64,000 nucleotides of DNA, taken from NCBI GenBank assembly GCA_963969495.1, contig OZ018335.1, positions 89,252,440-89,316,439 on the forward strand, in the 5' to 3' direction. The notes beneath the pieces were generated by a model. The model saw only the letters and a list, made by a program, of their open reading frames with translations, was not told where the DNA came from and did not search any database. Below, one piece after another: positions 12,318 through 23,064 of the stretch. Both the position numbers and the translations under genes were made by a program. Numbering within the stretch: position 1 is the stretch's first letter; each line of letters opens with the position of its first letter. The DNA is from Ceratothoa steindachneri (lineage: Eukaryota > Arthropoda > Malacostraca > Isopoda > Cymothoidae).

Positions 12318-13697
12318 TGTCGTAGAATGACTCCCGACGATACCATATATCACTATTCGTTGAGGGAACTTCCTTAATTATCTTTAGAGTGCGTTAATGT
12401 CTGGCGGCCGATATTATGTATCTTCGATATGCTTAAGAAGTGGAACTGAGCTCAAGGATAATAATATTGCTATCATTAATAAAATAGAGTTTTATTAATA
12501 ATAACTATCAACAAACACAAGACGGAAAATATTGACATAAACAGAGAATGAAAAGGGTCGTGGGGGCTCGGCTAATCCGAGGATTTAAAGGATTTAAAAA
12601 GGTAAAACAAATATAGAGTTAAAGAGATGGGATGGTTCGATAAACCATTTAAAGCACAGGATAGAATTGACAAAAGGGTTAAGTACTCAAAGGTGACGTT
12701 TGGCTTACGTAACTTTACGCTAGTGGTGCAGTGGAAGGTGGCGCGAAGGAATTTTCGGTCCGCTGGCGAGTTCCAGGCGAAGGGGGGGGGGATAAAAGGA
12801 TCCTGACGTGGCGTCTTACGAAGGAGAACCGTTTCTCGACGAACGGCTTAAAGAACAATGGCTGTTCTACGTTGTTCTCTTCTAAACAAAGGGGGGGTGA
12901 GAACCGTCTCTTGTCTACGGGCTCAAGAACAATGGCTGTTCTAATGTTGTTCTCCTCTGAACAACAAGGGGGAAGGGTGAGAACCGTCTCTTGTCTACGG
13001 GTTCAAGAACAATGGCTGTTCTAATGTTGTTCTCCTCTGAACAACAAGGGGGAAGGGTGAGAACCGTCTCTTGTCTACGGGCTCAAGAACAATGGCTGTT
13101 CTAATGCTGTTCTCCTCTGAACAAAAAGGGGGAAGGGTGAGAACCGTTTCTTGTCAACGGGGCTCGAACGAACAATGGCTGTTCTAGTGCTGTTCTCCTC
13201 TGAACAACAAGGGAGAAGCCTTTTGGACTCGGCGTCGCAAAGGATCGAACTTTGGCACTCAAGGAATATTGTCCTCCTTCTGGACAAGTGATGGTGAATC
13301 TCGAGGTCGAGGTCCCTTGGCGCACAAAGGGAGAGAGGGTCATGGTGATGTTTCGCGACAAAAATCTGGATCTCCAATCTGATCTTAGTGGTAAAGTTTC
13401 CATATAAATAGCCAGGACATCTCCTTGGCGTGGGGGACAATGGGGTGGGAGCTTCGACGGAACGCACAGCCGAGCCGGAGAACAATGCCTTATCTGCCCA
13501 TAAGCCTAACTCAATCTGGCGAGGTCGGCGTATGGGGGCGAACGGGGGGACGATAACCTCCTTGTTTAAACATTGACATCCGGTGGCTGCGATAAGGCTC
13601 CAAGCTTCGAATCGAAGATGCACGTGGGCAGCATCGTGGTTTTAAATAATATGGGATAGGAGTTGAAATTAACGCAGCTTCAACTCGTTCTATCACA
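12318..13697 (-). mobile_element. Solo LTR inserted in the satellite, with 5-bp duplication
   Basis: A 1380-bp block beginning TGTCGTAGAATGAC and ending CTATCACA, so it is bounded by TG and CA. It is flanked by GTACC at 12313-12317 and GTACC at 13698-13702. The satellite unit interrupted at GTACC resumes directly after it. That is the structure of a lone LTR left by recombination between the two LTRs of a retrotransposon. Minus orientation is inferred because the same TGTCGTRG end lies at the 3' side of two other LTRs here. It contains a TATAAATAG sequence near 13404 and an 80-bp tandem repeat. Confidence 0.85.
12825..13220. repeat. Five-copy 80-bp tandem repeat inside the LTR
   Basis: Units with GAGAACCGTCTCTTGTCTAC recur near 12825, 12899, 12979, 13059 and 13139, at a spacing of 80 bases for the last four. 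Each contains CAAGAACAATGGCTGTTCT and a G-rich block. Because 80 is not a multiple of 3, the ORFs running through it change frame in each unit and are not credible proteins. Confidence 0.9.
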
Positions 13698-14805
13698 GTA
13701 CCCTTGTTTGTTCCATCGTTTTTTTCAAGCCAATTATGAGCCAACCACGACAGCAGTACACGTGATTCCTTTATTTCTCTTGACCCAATTATAAACCACC
13801 CACGAGAACATGGGCACCTGGTTCCTTCCTTTTAAGTCAGGCCATTTTTTAAGCACCCGCAAGAGAATTCATCCCTTGTTCCTTCCTTGTTACGTGATCC
13901 AATTATGAGCCACCCACTAGAGTATGGGCACTTGTTTGTTGCTTAATACTTGACCCAATTGTGAGGCATCTACCGGATATGCACACTTGTTTCGTTCCTA
14001 TTTACTTAAGCCAATTCTGTGCCACCTACCAGAGTCGGTACACCTGATTCCTTCCTTTTAATTAAACCAACTATGAACCACCCACCAGAGCGCTTTGACA
14101 CATGGTTCCATCTTTTATACTTGAGCTACTTCTTAGCTACTCTCGCGAGCATGCACACCTGATCCCTTATTATTTGAGCCAATTGTGTATCAGCAACTGG
14201 ATCAAACACACCTGATTCACTCCTTTTACCTTTAACCAATTGCGAGCCACACACCAGAGCATGGATAGCTAGTTTTTTTCCTTTTTACTTGAGCCAAATA
14301 TGAATACCTACCAGAGTATGCGCATCTGGTTCCTTCCATTTATTATTACCCAAAAGTAAACAAACCGTCAGAACATGCTCATTTGATTCATTACTTTTTA
14401 TTCGAGCGAATTTTGAGGCCCATAAATATCATGAGCACCTAGTTCTTTCCTCTTTACCTTAGCCAATTTTGAGTCCCCAACAGAATATGGACACTTATTC
14501 CTTCTTTTTTATTTGAGCTAATTATGAGCCACACACCAGAGCATGCGCTGTTGATTCCTTCCTCTTCACTCGAGCGAGTTGTAAGGCATCCACCAAAGCA
14601 TCTGCGCTTGTTTACTTTCATTTTCCTCAGCTAATTGTTAACCACGCAACATAACATAGACAACTAGTTCATTCTTTATTACCCAAACCATTTGTGAGTC
14701 ACCCCTTGCTTAGGTACATATTTCCTTCATTTTACTTGAGCTATTTGTGATCCTCCCAACAGAAAAAGCAAGTCTGGTTTCTTTCTTTTTAAATTTCTCG
14801 CCATT
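13698..14805 (+). repeat. 57-bp satellite array, block B
   Basis: About 19 further units in the same orientation and family as block A; it is the direct continuation of block A after the solo LTR. Units decay toward 14800. Confidence 0.9.
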
Positions 14806-15499
14806 ATTTGAATTAGATTATGAAGCAATTACCCTTCAAAATTGATATAAACCAAACCCCAGTGGCATAGCGAAATCTTTTTAACTATAAAATTACTCAG
14901 AGAAGTATTAGCCTACACGACCGAGTACTCGAAAGTACGTCGGTTAATATATTTAAAAAGAAAGACTGGACGAGTACAATTCCTTTTTAAATGTAACCTA
15001 GTAGGAGCACGGAGGAATATCACTTTACAAAATCAGGACTGAGGTTTTATACATAAAGGTTCGAGCCCACTCCCCCACCAATGATATCGGTTATTAGTTG
15101 TTGTACAGCATGAGTCTAACTGTGTTTTCTATATTCTTTTCTCGTTTTTTATTTTCCTGTCACTAAGTTTTGCTTTTCAACACTAGCAGACGTTATCTGC
15201 GGGAGAGAAGTCGTTTCCATCAGCTATTTGAGTACAAGGAATAAGCATATTAGAAATGTACAGTAGATAAGTGTGTACGTAGATAAAAATTGTAAGAAAT
15301 GAAAGCATAGTTGTAGATCAGTGAATACGTAGATAGAAAATGCATGATATGAAGTAACAAGCGTAGATAATTGTGTACCTGATCGATATTGAACTATTAA
15401 GGGCATGGAATACACTCCCAAAGTTGGGTTGGTACAAACCTTATTAGATCTCGGACTGGCCTTGAGTTGACCGTACGGTCTTGCTGGCCCTAGTTCTGT
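14806..15499. other. Non-satellite insert between satellite blocks
   Basis: AT-rich sequence with a short repeated GTAGATAA/GTACGTAGATAGA theme at 15250-15380. No protein or RNA gene is seen. It splits the satellite and so is probably an inserted element, but I find no clear ends. Confidence 0.4.
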
Positions 15500-15900
15500 A
15501 GGTTTTCCTTGAACAAAAGGTGAGCCACCTACCAGAGAATAGGTACCTGCTTCCTTCCTTTTACTTGAGCTAATTGTGAACTACCTACAAGAGCATATGC
15601 AGCTGATTCCTTCATTTTCCTTTAGCTAATCGTGAGCCAGCCACCGGAGCATCGACACCTAGTTGCTTTCTTTTAAACTAGCAATAAACTAATTGCTGAC
15701 TAACTCCTAGAGTTGCGCACCTTGTTATTTGCTTTGTATTTGAGCCAATTGTGAGCCACCCACTAGGAAAACAATACCTGGTTCCTTTTTTTAACCGAAA
15801 GTACCAATCACCAGAGTATGCGTACCTGGTTCCTTTTTCTATGACCCAAGTGTGAGCCACCCACCAAAGCATTCCTACCTGGTTACTTCATTTTTCATTG
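15500..15900 (+). repeat. 57-bp satellite array, block C
   Basis: About seven units of the same family and orientation. Confidence 0.88.
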
Positions 15901-16059
15901 ATGCATATCACTTTCATCTTCAAGTGAATTAGTTCTGTGAAAACGGGTACTGGTATTTCATCTGAGTGGAGCCCGGGACGAATTGCTGAATCCAGACTTA
16001 GGTAACTTAATTTCTGTCGAGTTTTATAACCAGAAGTCTTTATAAGGCAAAAGTAGCAA

Positions 16060-16270
16060 TCATCTACATGGTTCTTTTGCTCTCACCATATCATAGGAAT
16101 GCCAAATGATAGCTGTTTCCTGTGCCCTTTGTCCATTGGCGTAGATTTTCAACATCTGGTTTCCATACATTGTGCGGGGCCATGATTTATCCTGATCGCC
16201 AATTTTAAGTTTAAAGTAAGCCAAAGATGCTCTTCTCACAAACTCACTAATGTCCTTTCTCTGATTTGGT
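16060..16270 (-). pseudogene. Relic of a Cys-rich arthropod multi-copy protein
   Basis: The minus-strand frame contains KIGDQDKSW preceded by FVRRASLAYF. This aligns with the relic at 44774-45215 (RKAYHLYFGCKIRNQDKDW). Most of the cysteines of that domain are lost here: positions reading C-C in the better copy read M-Y-G-N. I know the family only as uncharacterised, often multi-copy predicted proteins in arthropods and cnidarians; it has no known function. This is a degraded partial copy. Confidence 0.55.
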
Positions 16271-16583
16271 ACTGTTGTAGATAGAGGGGAGTAGGAAAGG
16301 GGGCAAAGAAAAAATAATAGCATAGGCGAGTTGCAAACAGCTTCCCGCGTCGCTGGACCACTGTTAGCCAGCGGCGAATCCACTCCGCCATCCTGAGTCC
16401 CAAAAAAGACTTATTTCAACGAAGCTTTTAAGCCGCTCGCCTGCACTTCTCGTACGCTATATTGTCGAACTCCTCTATATATAGCAAAAAGAGTCAGGGG
16501 AATTCAAATATTTCCTCCGTAATGAGGCCATGGTACTAAACTCCTGTTATTTCATAAAATCAACCTGAAAAAAAATAATATAA

Positions 16584-17084
16584 TTAGATGACTTCACTTG
16601 GGTGAGGATGATGTACTTGTGTACAAATGGTTTCCTCTATATTTGGCAAAATGAGTAGTTCTCCAATTAAATGAAATTTTTCTGATCTGGTAGCAATCAT
16701 CTTGGATATATTGTATGGACAAACAAGTCCATTGTCGCATTTCTGTGATTGGTTTCTCATAAGGGAGTGAATAGATTTTCTGTTGTGAAATTTATCTCGT
16801 AGAGTTTTAACATATGGCAAATTTTCTTTCACTTAATCAGAATGGATCTTCTTTAAACGGTCAGAAAGCCTGGATGGCTTCTTGGCCTCGTTCAAAAATA
16901 CTTTCTTGGAAAGAAGATACATTGGCTGTGGCTCATTATTAGAAGTAATAAAGCCAAACTTCAAATATTTAACACTATATCGTCTGCATTTTCTCTTTAA
17001 TGAGTTATCTGACATTATTATGGGTGAAATTAAACCCTGAAAATAAAGTAAAGTAAATAAAAAACAACTAAGAAATTTCATCAA
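16584..17084 (-). pseudogene. hAT/ZBED-like transposase N-terminal relic
   Basis: hAT transposases carry an N-terminal BED zinc finger that binds element ends. The minus-strand frame reads KRKCRRYSVKYLKFGFI, then PQPMYLLSKKVF, KPSRLSDRLKKIH, one stop at 16833-16835, and then continues in the same frame to an SYNIS-like PYNISKMIA and a HLIGELLILP segment. This order matches ZBED5/SCAND3-type hAT proteins. The BED-finger cysteines expected around PQC..C read P and L, so DNA binding would be lost. The catalytic C-terminal part is absent. It lies inside the satellite nest. Confidence 0.65.
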
Positions 17085-17279
17085 TAACGCCTACAACCAT
17101 CACCATCTCTTCAACAACTACTGAGGTACATGGGTACCACTTTATCTTTTTATAAAATTATACTTAGTACGAGACTGTAATAAAATTGTATATTTAAAAA
17201 AAAATGGAAGCGATAATTATTTATAAAAAATGCAAAGGTAGTGAGTGAAAAATGGGAAATCCGAATCTATTTAGATGAT

Positions 17280-17607
17280 AGATTCCTGGTTTCTTCCTTT
17301 TTACTTAAACCAATTGTGAGCCACGCCTAGACAAACAAACCTGATTCATTCCTTTTTTTTTAGACAACTGTTAGCGACCAACCAGAAGATGAACACCTGG
17401 TTCCCTTGTTTTAACCTGAGCCAATTTTGAGCCACCCACCATAGCATGGGCACCTCGTTCCTTTACATCAAATTGTAAACACCCCACATGGGTATACGCA
17501 TCGGATTCCTTCATTTATCATTTAGCCAATTATGAGCCACCTACCGTAATATGAGCACCTGGTTCCTTCCTTTTTCTTGAGCTAATGGTGAGCCACTAAC
17601 CAGAGCA
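17280..17607 (+). repeat. 57-bp satellite array, block D
   Basis: About six units in the same family and orientation. The last unit ends at AACCAGAGCA (17598-17607), which is the left target-site duplication of the following LINE. Confidence 0.88.
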
Positions 17608-20471
17608 TATATGATGTGAGAAAAGTGTGGGGATGATAGGAGTAGATAGCATGAGAGGTTTTTGTTTTGCTTTTGTTTATTTTATTTGTATGGGAGAGTG
17701 GGGATAAGTGTGAAATGTGTGTTTGTGTGATGATTGTGTGTAGTTTAATATTTGCCAGGTTACTGGCTGATCTCTTTCTTCTGACGTTCTTTTATCTTTT
17801 GCTCTTCTAATTGCATTTGGTTTGTGTTGTACTAGATGCTTCTAAGTTTTTGTTCGTTTTTCTTTTACTTCCTATATCGTATTAGTAATTTTACTCGGGG
17901 TACGTTGTGGTAACGTTCTTCTAATTCAGATTCGGTTTTTATACTGTATTTATTTACTTTAGGTGTTTAGGTTGGGTTGTTCTAAATTAATTTGTTTTTA
18001 TAGTTAACTGTCTTTGTTCTTTGATTTCAGGCGTTCATGCCTTTTTGATAGGTTCTCCCTTGTTCGGCATATTTTGTTGTTATTATTGGGTCTTCCTCAC
18101 GTCGTAGGCGGAGCCTACTGCTGGGGAAGATTTTAGTCATAACTTTTGTTCTCTATTTCTAGAGCTCTTTTGGTCTCCTGATTATTTTCTTCTTTTGATT
18201 TCCTTTCGTCAGTGTTTAAATGAAGTATTTTCAGTTTAGTTGTCTCGTTATCCTTTATGTCTTATTAATCTTGTTCTATTTAATTCTTTGATTTGGGATT
18301 TTTCCATTTGCTGCTTGATATTTTCTCGAAGGTATCCTTCTTGATAATTTTGACGTCGTTGGGGAAGATCCTTATTTTGTTTTGTTTTAGTAGTTTTGAG
18401 ATAATCCTTTTCTCATGGTCTGTTATGAAGTTCCATTTGCAGGCATCTTTTTCGATACCTTTATTTATATCCTTCAATTTAGTATCTTTAGGTAGGGGAT
18501 AGGCCTCGTTTAGGGGATAGGCCTTCATAACGACAGCCTTCCTCTCTCTCTGTTTCGCTTTCTGTGTCAGTTTGTGTGTCCCATTCGGTTTGATTCTTTT
18601 TAATTGGGTGTTTTTTTTTATTTTCTTATGGCTCTTCTTTTCCTTTTTTGTTCATTCTCTGAAATTTCCGTTTCTTTTCCCTCTTCATTGGGTTCGTCGG
18701 TTTCGATTGTTTCTTCGTTTTCTTCCATCTTTTCTCCTATGTCCAGCATATCTTTTATTTGAATATTTTTTTCCGCCGTTACCCTGTATACGAGAGCCGA
18801 GGGGAAGTTCGGGAGGAACCACATCTTCCTTACTCCGTTTTTCTCTAAGAGAAGATTGAGCGTGTCTGAGAAGGTCCCTGGTTCGGAAATGTTTTGTACG
18901 TGCGCGTACATAATATATGCTAGAATGTCCAGCCCCGTTCCTTCATTAACATTGATATTGATTTGGGGTTCTTGTGATTCCTTATTTTCTTTTACCGTAG
19001 CTTTTGCTACGCTGTAGTATGTCTGATTATCCTTTAATTTTATTTTCTTTCTTGATTATTATTTCTCTTATCTTTGGACAGTTTACTGCTAGTGTCCTAT
19101 ATGGACCTTAGCAGTTAACGCATCTCTTTGTAGTATCTGTGCATTCTCTGAATGTGTAATTGTTACCTCCGCATTCTGAGCATACTTTTTGTCCTTATTT
19201 GGTCAGTTCTTTGTCACGTGCTCTTTAATGGCATAGCAGTGAAAGCAGGTTTGTACGTTTACAAATTTTTCCTTTTCCATATTTTCAGGAGGTATCCTCA
19301 TTCCGAAGGCTGGGATCCCGTTGTTAGTTGCGTTATTTGCAAATGACTCTGAGCACGTGCGTGTGGTGTCCAAAAAAAGTCAGAGGAATGCCACATAGAG
19401 GTCTACCTTTCGACAGACGAAGGAGCAGTTTGCCAGGAGTTGTGGTGGCAGTTTTAGGGCAAGTCCGATATTCCTTAGAGCCTTTAGTCCTTCGGGTGCC
19501 ACCAGACGTTCTATGTCATTCTGTCTATGACATAGGGCAATCTTCACTTCAGTGTAAATAATCCTCATTAGTACTCCTCTTTCGAGTTTTTGTGCTCCGG
19601 GTTCGGTTCTCAGTGGGACTCTTCTATACTCAATATTGTTATCCAGGTTAGTGTGGTTTTTTGGACTCACCCCCTTTCTTTTGGCCCCACCTTCACTAGT
19701 TTAACTGTCAAGAATGAGATGATGATGGATGAAATAGTGTACCTGGGTGGGCTCCTCTCGAGGGTTGAAATGTGACGGGGCTGCCGCCTCCTCGATGGAG
19801 TTAAAAAAAACCGTGGTTGCATCCGACATACGCTGAGATGGTTGTATGTCCCTCAGCGATTCTGGTAGCCCCTCACAGGGAGAGTACTTAAGCTCCCCTG
19901 CAAAGGGCACAACCCGGCTCATTATCCGGGGGCTCCTCTGATACGGGTATCCAGCAGTGGGCTATTCCTCAGACCTTCCTCCTCCCGTACCCCCAATTAT
20001 GTAATCGCAAGTGCACTACATAGTTGAGACGAAGTTGAAATGACAGCGTCCACTAGTCAAAGCATAGCGTCCAGGTTTGTTTGTTTTTTTTGGGGGGGGG
20101 AGGATTAGGCAGTCATGATAAATATGATGCGCCTAATTAAAATTATTAATTATATATTTTAGTACCTCCCAAATGGGAGGATTTGGGGTATGATAGAGAA
20201 AAGGTGTAGAAGAAAATATATGAAGTTAAAAGGAAAAATGAGAATGAGGATGGGGGTGAGGTTGAGATGTTCTTCTATCTTGAAATCTTCTTTTGACGGG
20301 TGTGAATTTTCTTCCAGATTTACAGATGTAATTCTTCGTAACTTCCTTCGTGTTTAAACTTCCAACCTCAGCGGCGAAAATTACCTTCGAAGGAAAGGGT
20401 GGTGATGCTTTCGGTGATTGCTTTACCAAGCGTGTGTGATTCAACGAGAAGGCGATCTAAGCGGTGAATTC
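17608..20471 (-). mobile_element. ORF1-only LINE (half-LINE) with 10-bp duplication
   Basis: A 2864-bp insertion flanked by AACCAGAGCA on both sides (17598-17607 and 20472-20481). The satellite unit continues in phase after the duplication. The minus strand carries a LINE ORF1-like gene but no reverse transcriptase; the 3' part (17608 to about 18280) looks like an untranslated tail without poly-A. Normal LINE copies lose the 5' side first, so having ORF1 but no ORF2 between intact duplications suggests a non-autonomous derivative comparable in layout to mammalian HAL1, or an old internal deletion. Confidence 0.6.
18280..19922 (-). pseudogene. LINE ORF1 (gag-like) pseudogene with two zinc knuckles
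   Basis: ORF1 proteins of Jockey/I-type LINEs bind element RNA. The minus strand shows an N-terminal part at 19922-19701 (MSRVVPFAGELK), a middle part at 19670-19380, two adjacent zinc knuckles at about 19175-19085 (CSECGGNNYTFREC, then CVNC, a stop, GPYRTLAVNC), a segment at 18911-18618 with an acidic tail, and a lysine-rich C-terminal stretch to 18280. The His ligand of each knuckle reads Tyr. Several frame changes and stops divide the gene. It could instead be a gag of another retroelement, but the CVNC..GP.RTLA..C form is typical of LINE ORF1. Confidence 0.65.
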
Positions 20472-20729
20472 AACCAGAGCAGACACACCTTATTGCTCCC
20501 TTTTATACCTGACACAAGTGTAAGCCACTCTCCCAGAACATGGAGACATTGAGCTTTCCTTTTTACTTGAGCTAAGTGAGAGCCGTCCACCAGAGCATGC
20601 GCACCTCATTTCTTCCATTTATCCAAGGGAATTGTGAAACACACATCAGAGCATGAGCAACTATTTTTTTTCCTAATCTTTGATCAAATTGTGAGCCAAT
20701 CACCAGAGTATTACGACTGTTATGAAAGG
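20472..20729 (+). repeat. 57-bp satellite array, block E
   Basis: Four to five units, beginning with the right-hand AACCAGAGCA duplication of the LINE and running to the next LTR. Confidence 0.85.
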
Positions 20730-21569
20730 TGTCGTAGGATGACCGTGAAGAGGGTACGCCAGAAGTTGTGAGATTATAGAAACTAATGGTAGAAAAATAT
20801 ATAACTTTACTATATACAAAGAAAATATTAATAGCACAAGTAAATAACTGATAATAAATAAAATAAGACCCGGGGTAACAAACAGGGGTGGGGTATAAAT
20901 GACTCGACGGGTACGAGAGTCCGAGAGAAGATGCACGTTGCTTGCTTCCGAAGAAAATGGAAGAGTGCAATTATCGGGGAGAATCACGTAAAGCCTAATT
21001 AACTTGAGGCTTGAGTACGGCGAGTAAACGGGGCGCTGCAAAGTTTAACTTGCAAGATTCCTTCTTCTTTAACCTCGCTGAGAAATGAGTGAGGGAGTTC
21101 TCCACTCGTTGAACGAAGTCGATAACCGAGTGATAGATGCCTGTCCGTATCTATCGTCTGTCGGCAGGAACTCTGGTCTTCGGTACGAGCAAGGCTAGGT
21201 AGAGATGACGCGTCTCGTTCGTAGCTGTAAGGCGTAGGGATGCGAAGCAGGGTGTACGAGACTGTACGTAGCGGCTAACCAAAGACGTGGCAGGTTTTAT
21301 AATAGGAGGGGTTTTATAATAATTTTCCAGTTATATTATATTTAGTTACTAAGTTTTTAGATTTTTACAAGAAGGGTGTTGGGAAAATAGAATGCCTGCG
21401 TCAGATACTGCACTTTTAGCTTCGAAAGGTGATGTACATTTGTGCGAATTTCAGAACTTTTATTTCATTCCTATATGATAATCTTTTAAATATCATTATC
21501 ATTTACATTATTATTATTATGATATAGTACAGTTGAAGCTCGATTATATGTAAGGATGTAATCCTAACA
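20730..21569 (-). mobile_element. LTR A, 3' LTR with polypurine tract
   Basis: On the plus strand the block starts TGTCGTAGGATGAC (the start could be TGTTATGA at 20718) and ends CCTAACA. It is followed by CTGCTCCCCTTTT (21570-21582). Read on the minus strand this is a polypurine tract AAAAGGGGAGCAG directly before TGTTAGG, which marks a 3' LTR of a minus-oriented retrotransposon. Only about 45 bases of internal sequence remain before the (TTAGG)n patch. The TGTCGTAG end matches the solo LTR at 12318. Confidence 0.65.
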
Positions 21570-21613
21570 CTGCTCCCCTTTTAAACAAAATGAATATTTG
21601 CAGTCATAAGGGA

Positions 21614-21690
21614 GGTTAGGTTAGGTTAGGTTAGGTTAGGTTAGGTAAGGTTAGGTTAGGTTAGGTTAGGTTAGGTTACCTAACCTAACC
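21614..21690 (+). repeat. Interstitial (TTAGG)n telomere-type repeat with strand switch
   Basis: About twelve TTAGG units (one reading TAAGG) run to 21676 and then flip to CCTAACCTAACC. (TTAGG)n is the ancestral arthropod telomere repeat. The patch lies between an LTR fragment and a mariner 3' end, far from any sign of a chromosome end in this window. Confidence 0.92.
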
Positions 21691-21727
21691 AAATTTAAAG
21701 GGACACCTAAAAGGAACCCGGTTTCAA

Positions 21728-21929
21728 TCATTAGATGAAGCAAAAAAGCAGGTCATTACTTGGTGCCAGAGACAACCCCGTGAATTCTACAAAGATGGTC
21801 TTTACCGTTGGATTCATAGATTAAGAAAGTGTATAGATGTTAATGGAGCTTATGTAGAAAAATGATTACAGTATTATTACAAATAAAAATTTTATGCCAT
21901 TTGTCTGAGAACTTTTTGACTCCCCCTCG
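21728..21929 (+). mobile_element. Mariner 3' end: transposase C-terminus plus terminal repeat
   Basis: The plus-strand frame 21728-21865 reads a C-terminal mariner tail: FYKDGLYRWIHRLRKCID, NGAY, then a stop at 21863-21865. Mariner transposases typically end in a W..R..KCI...G.YFE helix. The right terminal repeat is at 21902-21929; read inward it starts CGAGGGGGAGTCAAAAAGTT next to a TA at 21930-21931. The 5' portion and the catalytic core are missing, replaced by the (TTAGG)n patch. Confidence 0.75.
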
Positions 21930-21987
21930 TACATCAATGTATATTCTAATCCTATGTGGGCTTATTCGGAAAGGAAATTATAATGTT

Positions 21988-23004
21988 TGTCGTGGTATGA
22001 CATTACATTATATCAATACCATATTATATCTATGGGGGAGGGACCAATAACTTATAGGCGAACGGACAAGGGACGGAACGCCACGAGTTTCGACGCGCGG
22101 AACAGCGAGAAAAGAGTGCAACACGAGGTCAGGTAAAATTTGGGCAATGACAAAGCTCAAGGTTATTTAAAGAGGCATGTACGAAAATATAATTTTATTT
22201 ACATAAAATGAGAGAATTAATGGGCTAAATTAAACTGATAAACGAGGGGGAAATTGCAGTTATGCATCAAACTCTGAAGTTAGAAATTAATACGTTACAG
22301 AAGGAGACTATTCAAATTGGGAGGATTAACTCAAATGGGTTGCTGAAGGGGGAGAGGGGTTGGCTTACGGAGGATTCCGGGTGAGACGTCAGGGTAAGGC
22401 TTCACGGATGTCTTCTGCAGGCAATAAACGTGAGGGCGAGGGCGCTCAGAGCTTCTGAGCGGGAAGTTGACGTGATGACGGTTCTTTAAAAGGGGGGGAT
22501 CGGCGGTTCCGGTCCAGTGGAGAGTATTTCGGGCCTTCGAAAACGAGGAGGGAATGAGGAGGGTTTCTACAAGAGTTGACGAGTGGAGTCGGAAAAATCG
22601 TTCGGTGGCGATCGTCAAATAGAATTACTTCACTACTGGGGCTAATTCCAACACACGAAATGTTCAGCCGTCACTTTGCTTTGTTGTTAGCACCTGACTT
22701 GGAACTAGGGAAATGCTTCTTGGTCCTGGCGCGACTCCTCAACTCTGTGTCTCCCACATGGAAGACGAACCATATATATCCGTGGCTCCCCCCGCAGGGT
22801 TGGGGGAAACAGCGCTACTCTCGAATGGCCTCGAATCTTCACGTCGAGGCGATTTTAACCCGTGAAAAGGTGGTCCGAGGTGGATGCGGTTCGAGGCTAC
22901 CGCTTGTGGATGGGGAGGGGGAGGCTTACTAATTTAAGCCTAACCAAGTTCTAGAACCTTCTCCAGCGCATGGACGTCACTTCCGTGTTGGAAAAGAAAT
23001 TCCA
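21988..23004 (-). mobile_element. LTR B, 3' LTR of the Gypsy/errantivirus-like element
   Basis: Starts TGTCGTGGTATGAC and, by my choice of boundary, ends AAATTCCA at 23004. On the minus strand a purine tract (GTGGGGGAG, about 23021-23013) precedes it and the env reading frame ends at 23065, so it sits where a 3' LTR belongs. The first 14 bases match the ends of LTR A and the solo LTRs. A TATA-like string (ATATATA) lies near 22772. The ORFs inside are not credible genes. Confidence 0.55.
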
Positions 23005-23064
23005 CGTCGAACTCCCCCACAATGTTTATTTTGTGAAAGACTGGCTCTAAACAATGACCGTGGT

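Noticed and set aside
12731..13744. ORFs up to 182 residues in the 80-bp repeat region
   Set aside because: They lie within a solo LTR, overlap each other on both strands and change frame each repeat unit.
15056..15072. GGTTCGAGCCC as a tRNA B box
   Set aside because: No matching A box or cloverleaf arms in the preceding 60 bases.
18293..18859. Plus-strand hydrophobic ORFs opposite the LINE ORF1
   Set aside because: Antisense shadows of the lysine/glutamate-rich ORF1 C-terminus.
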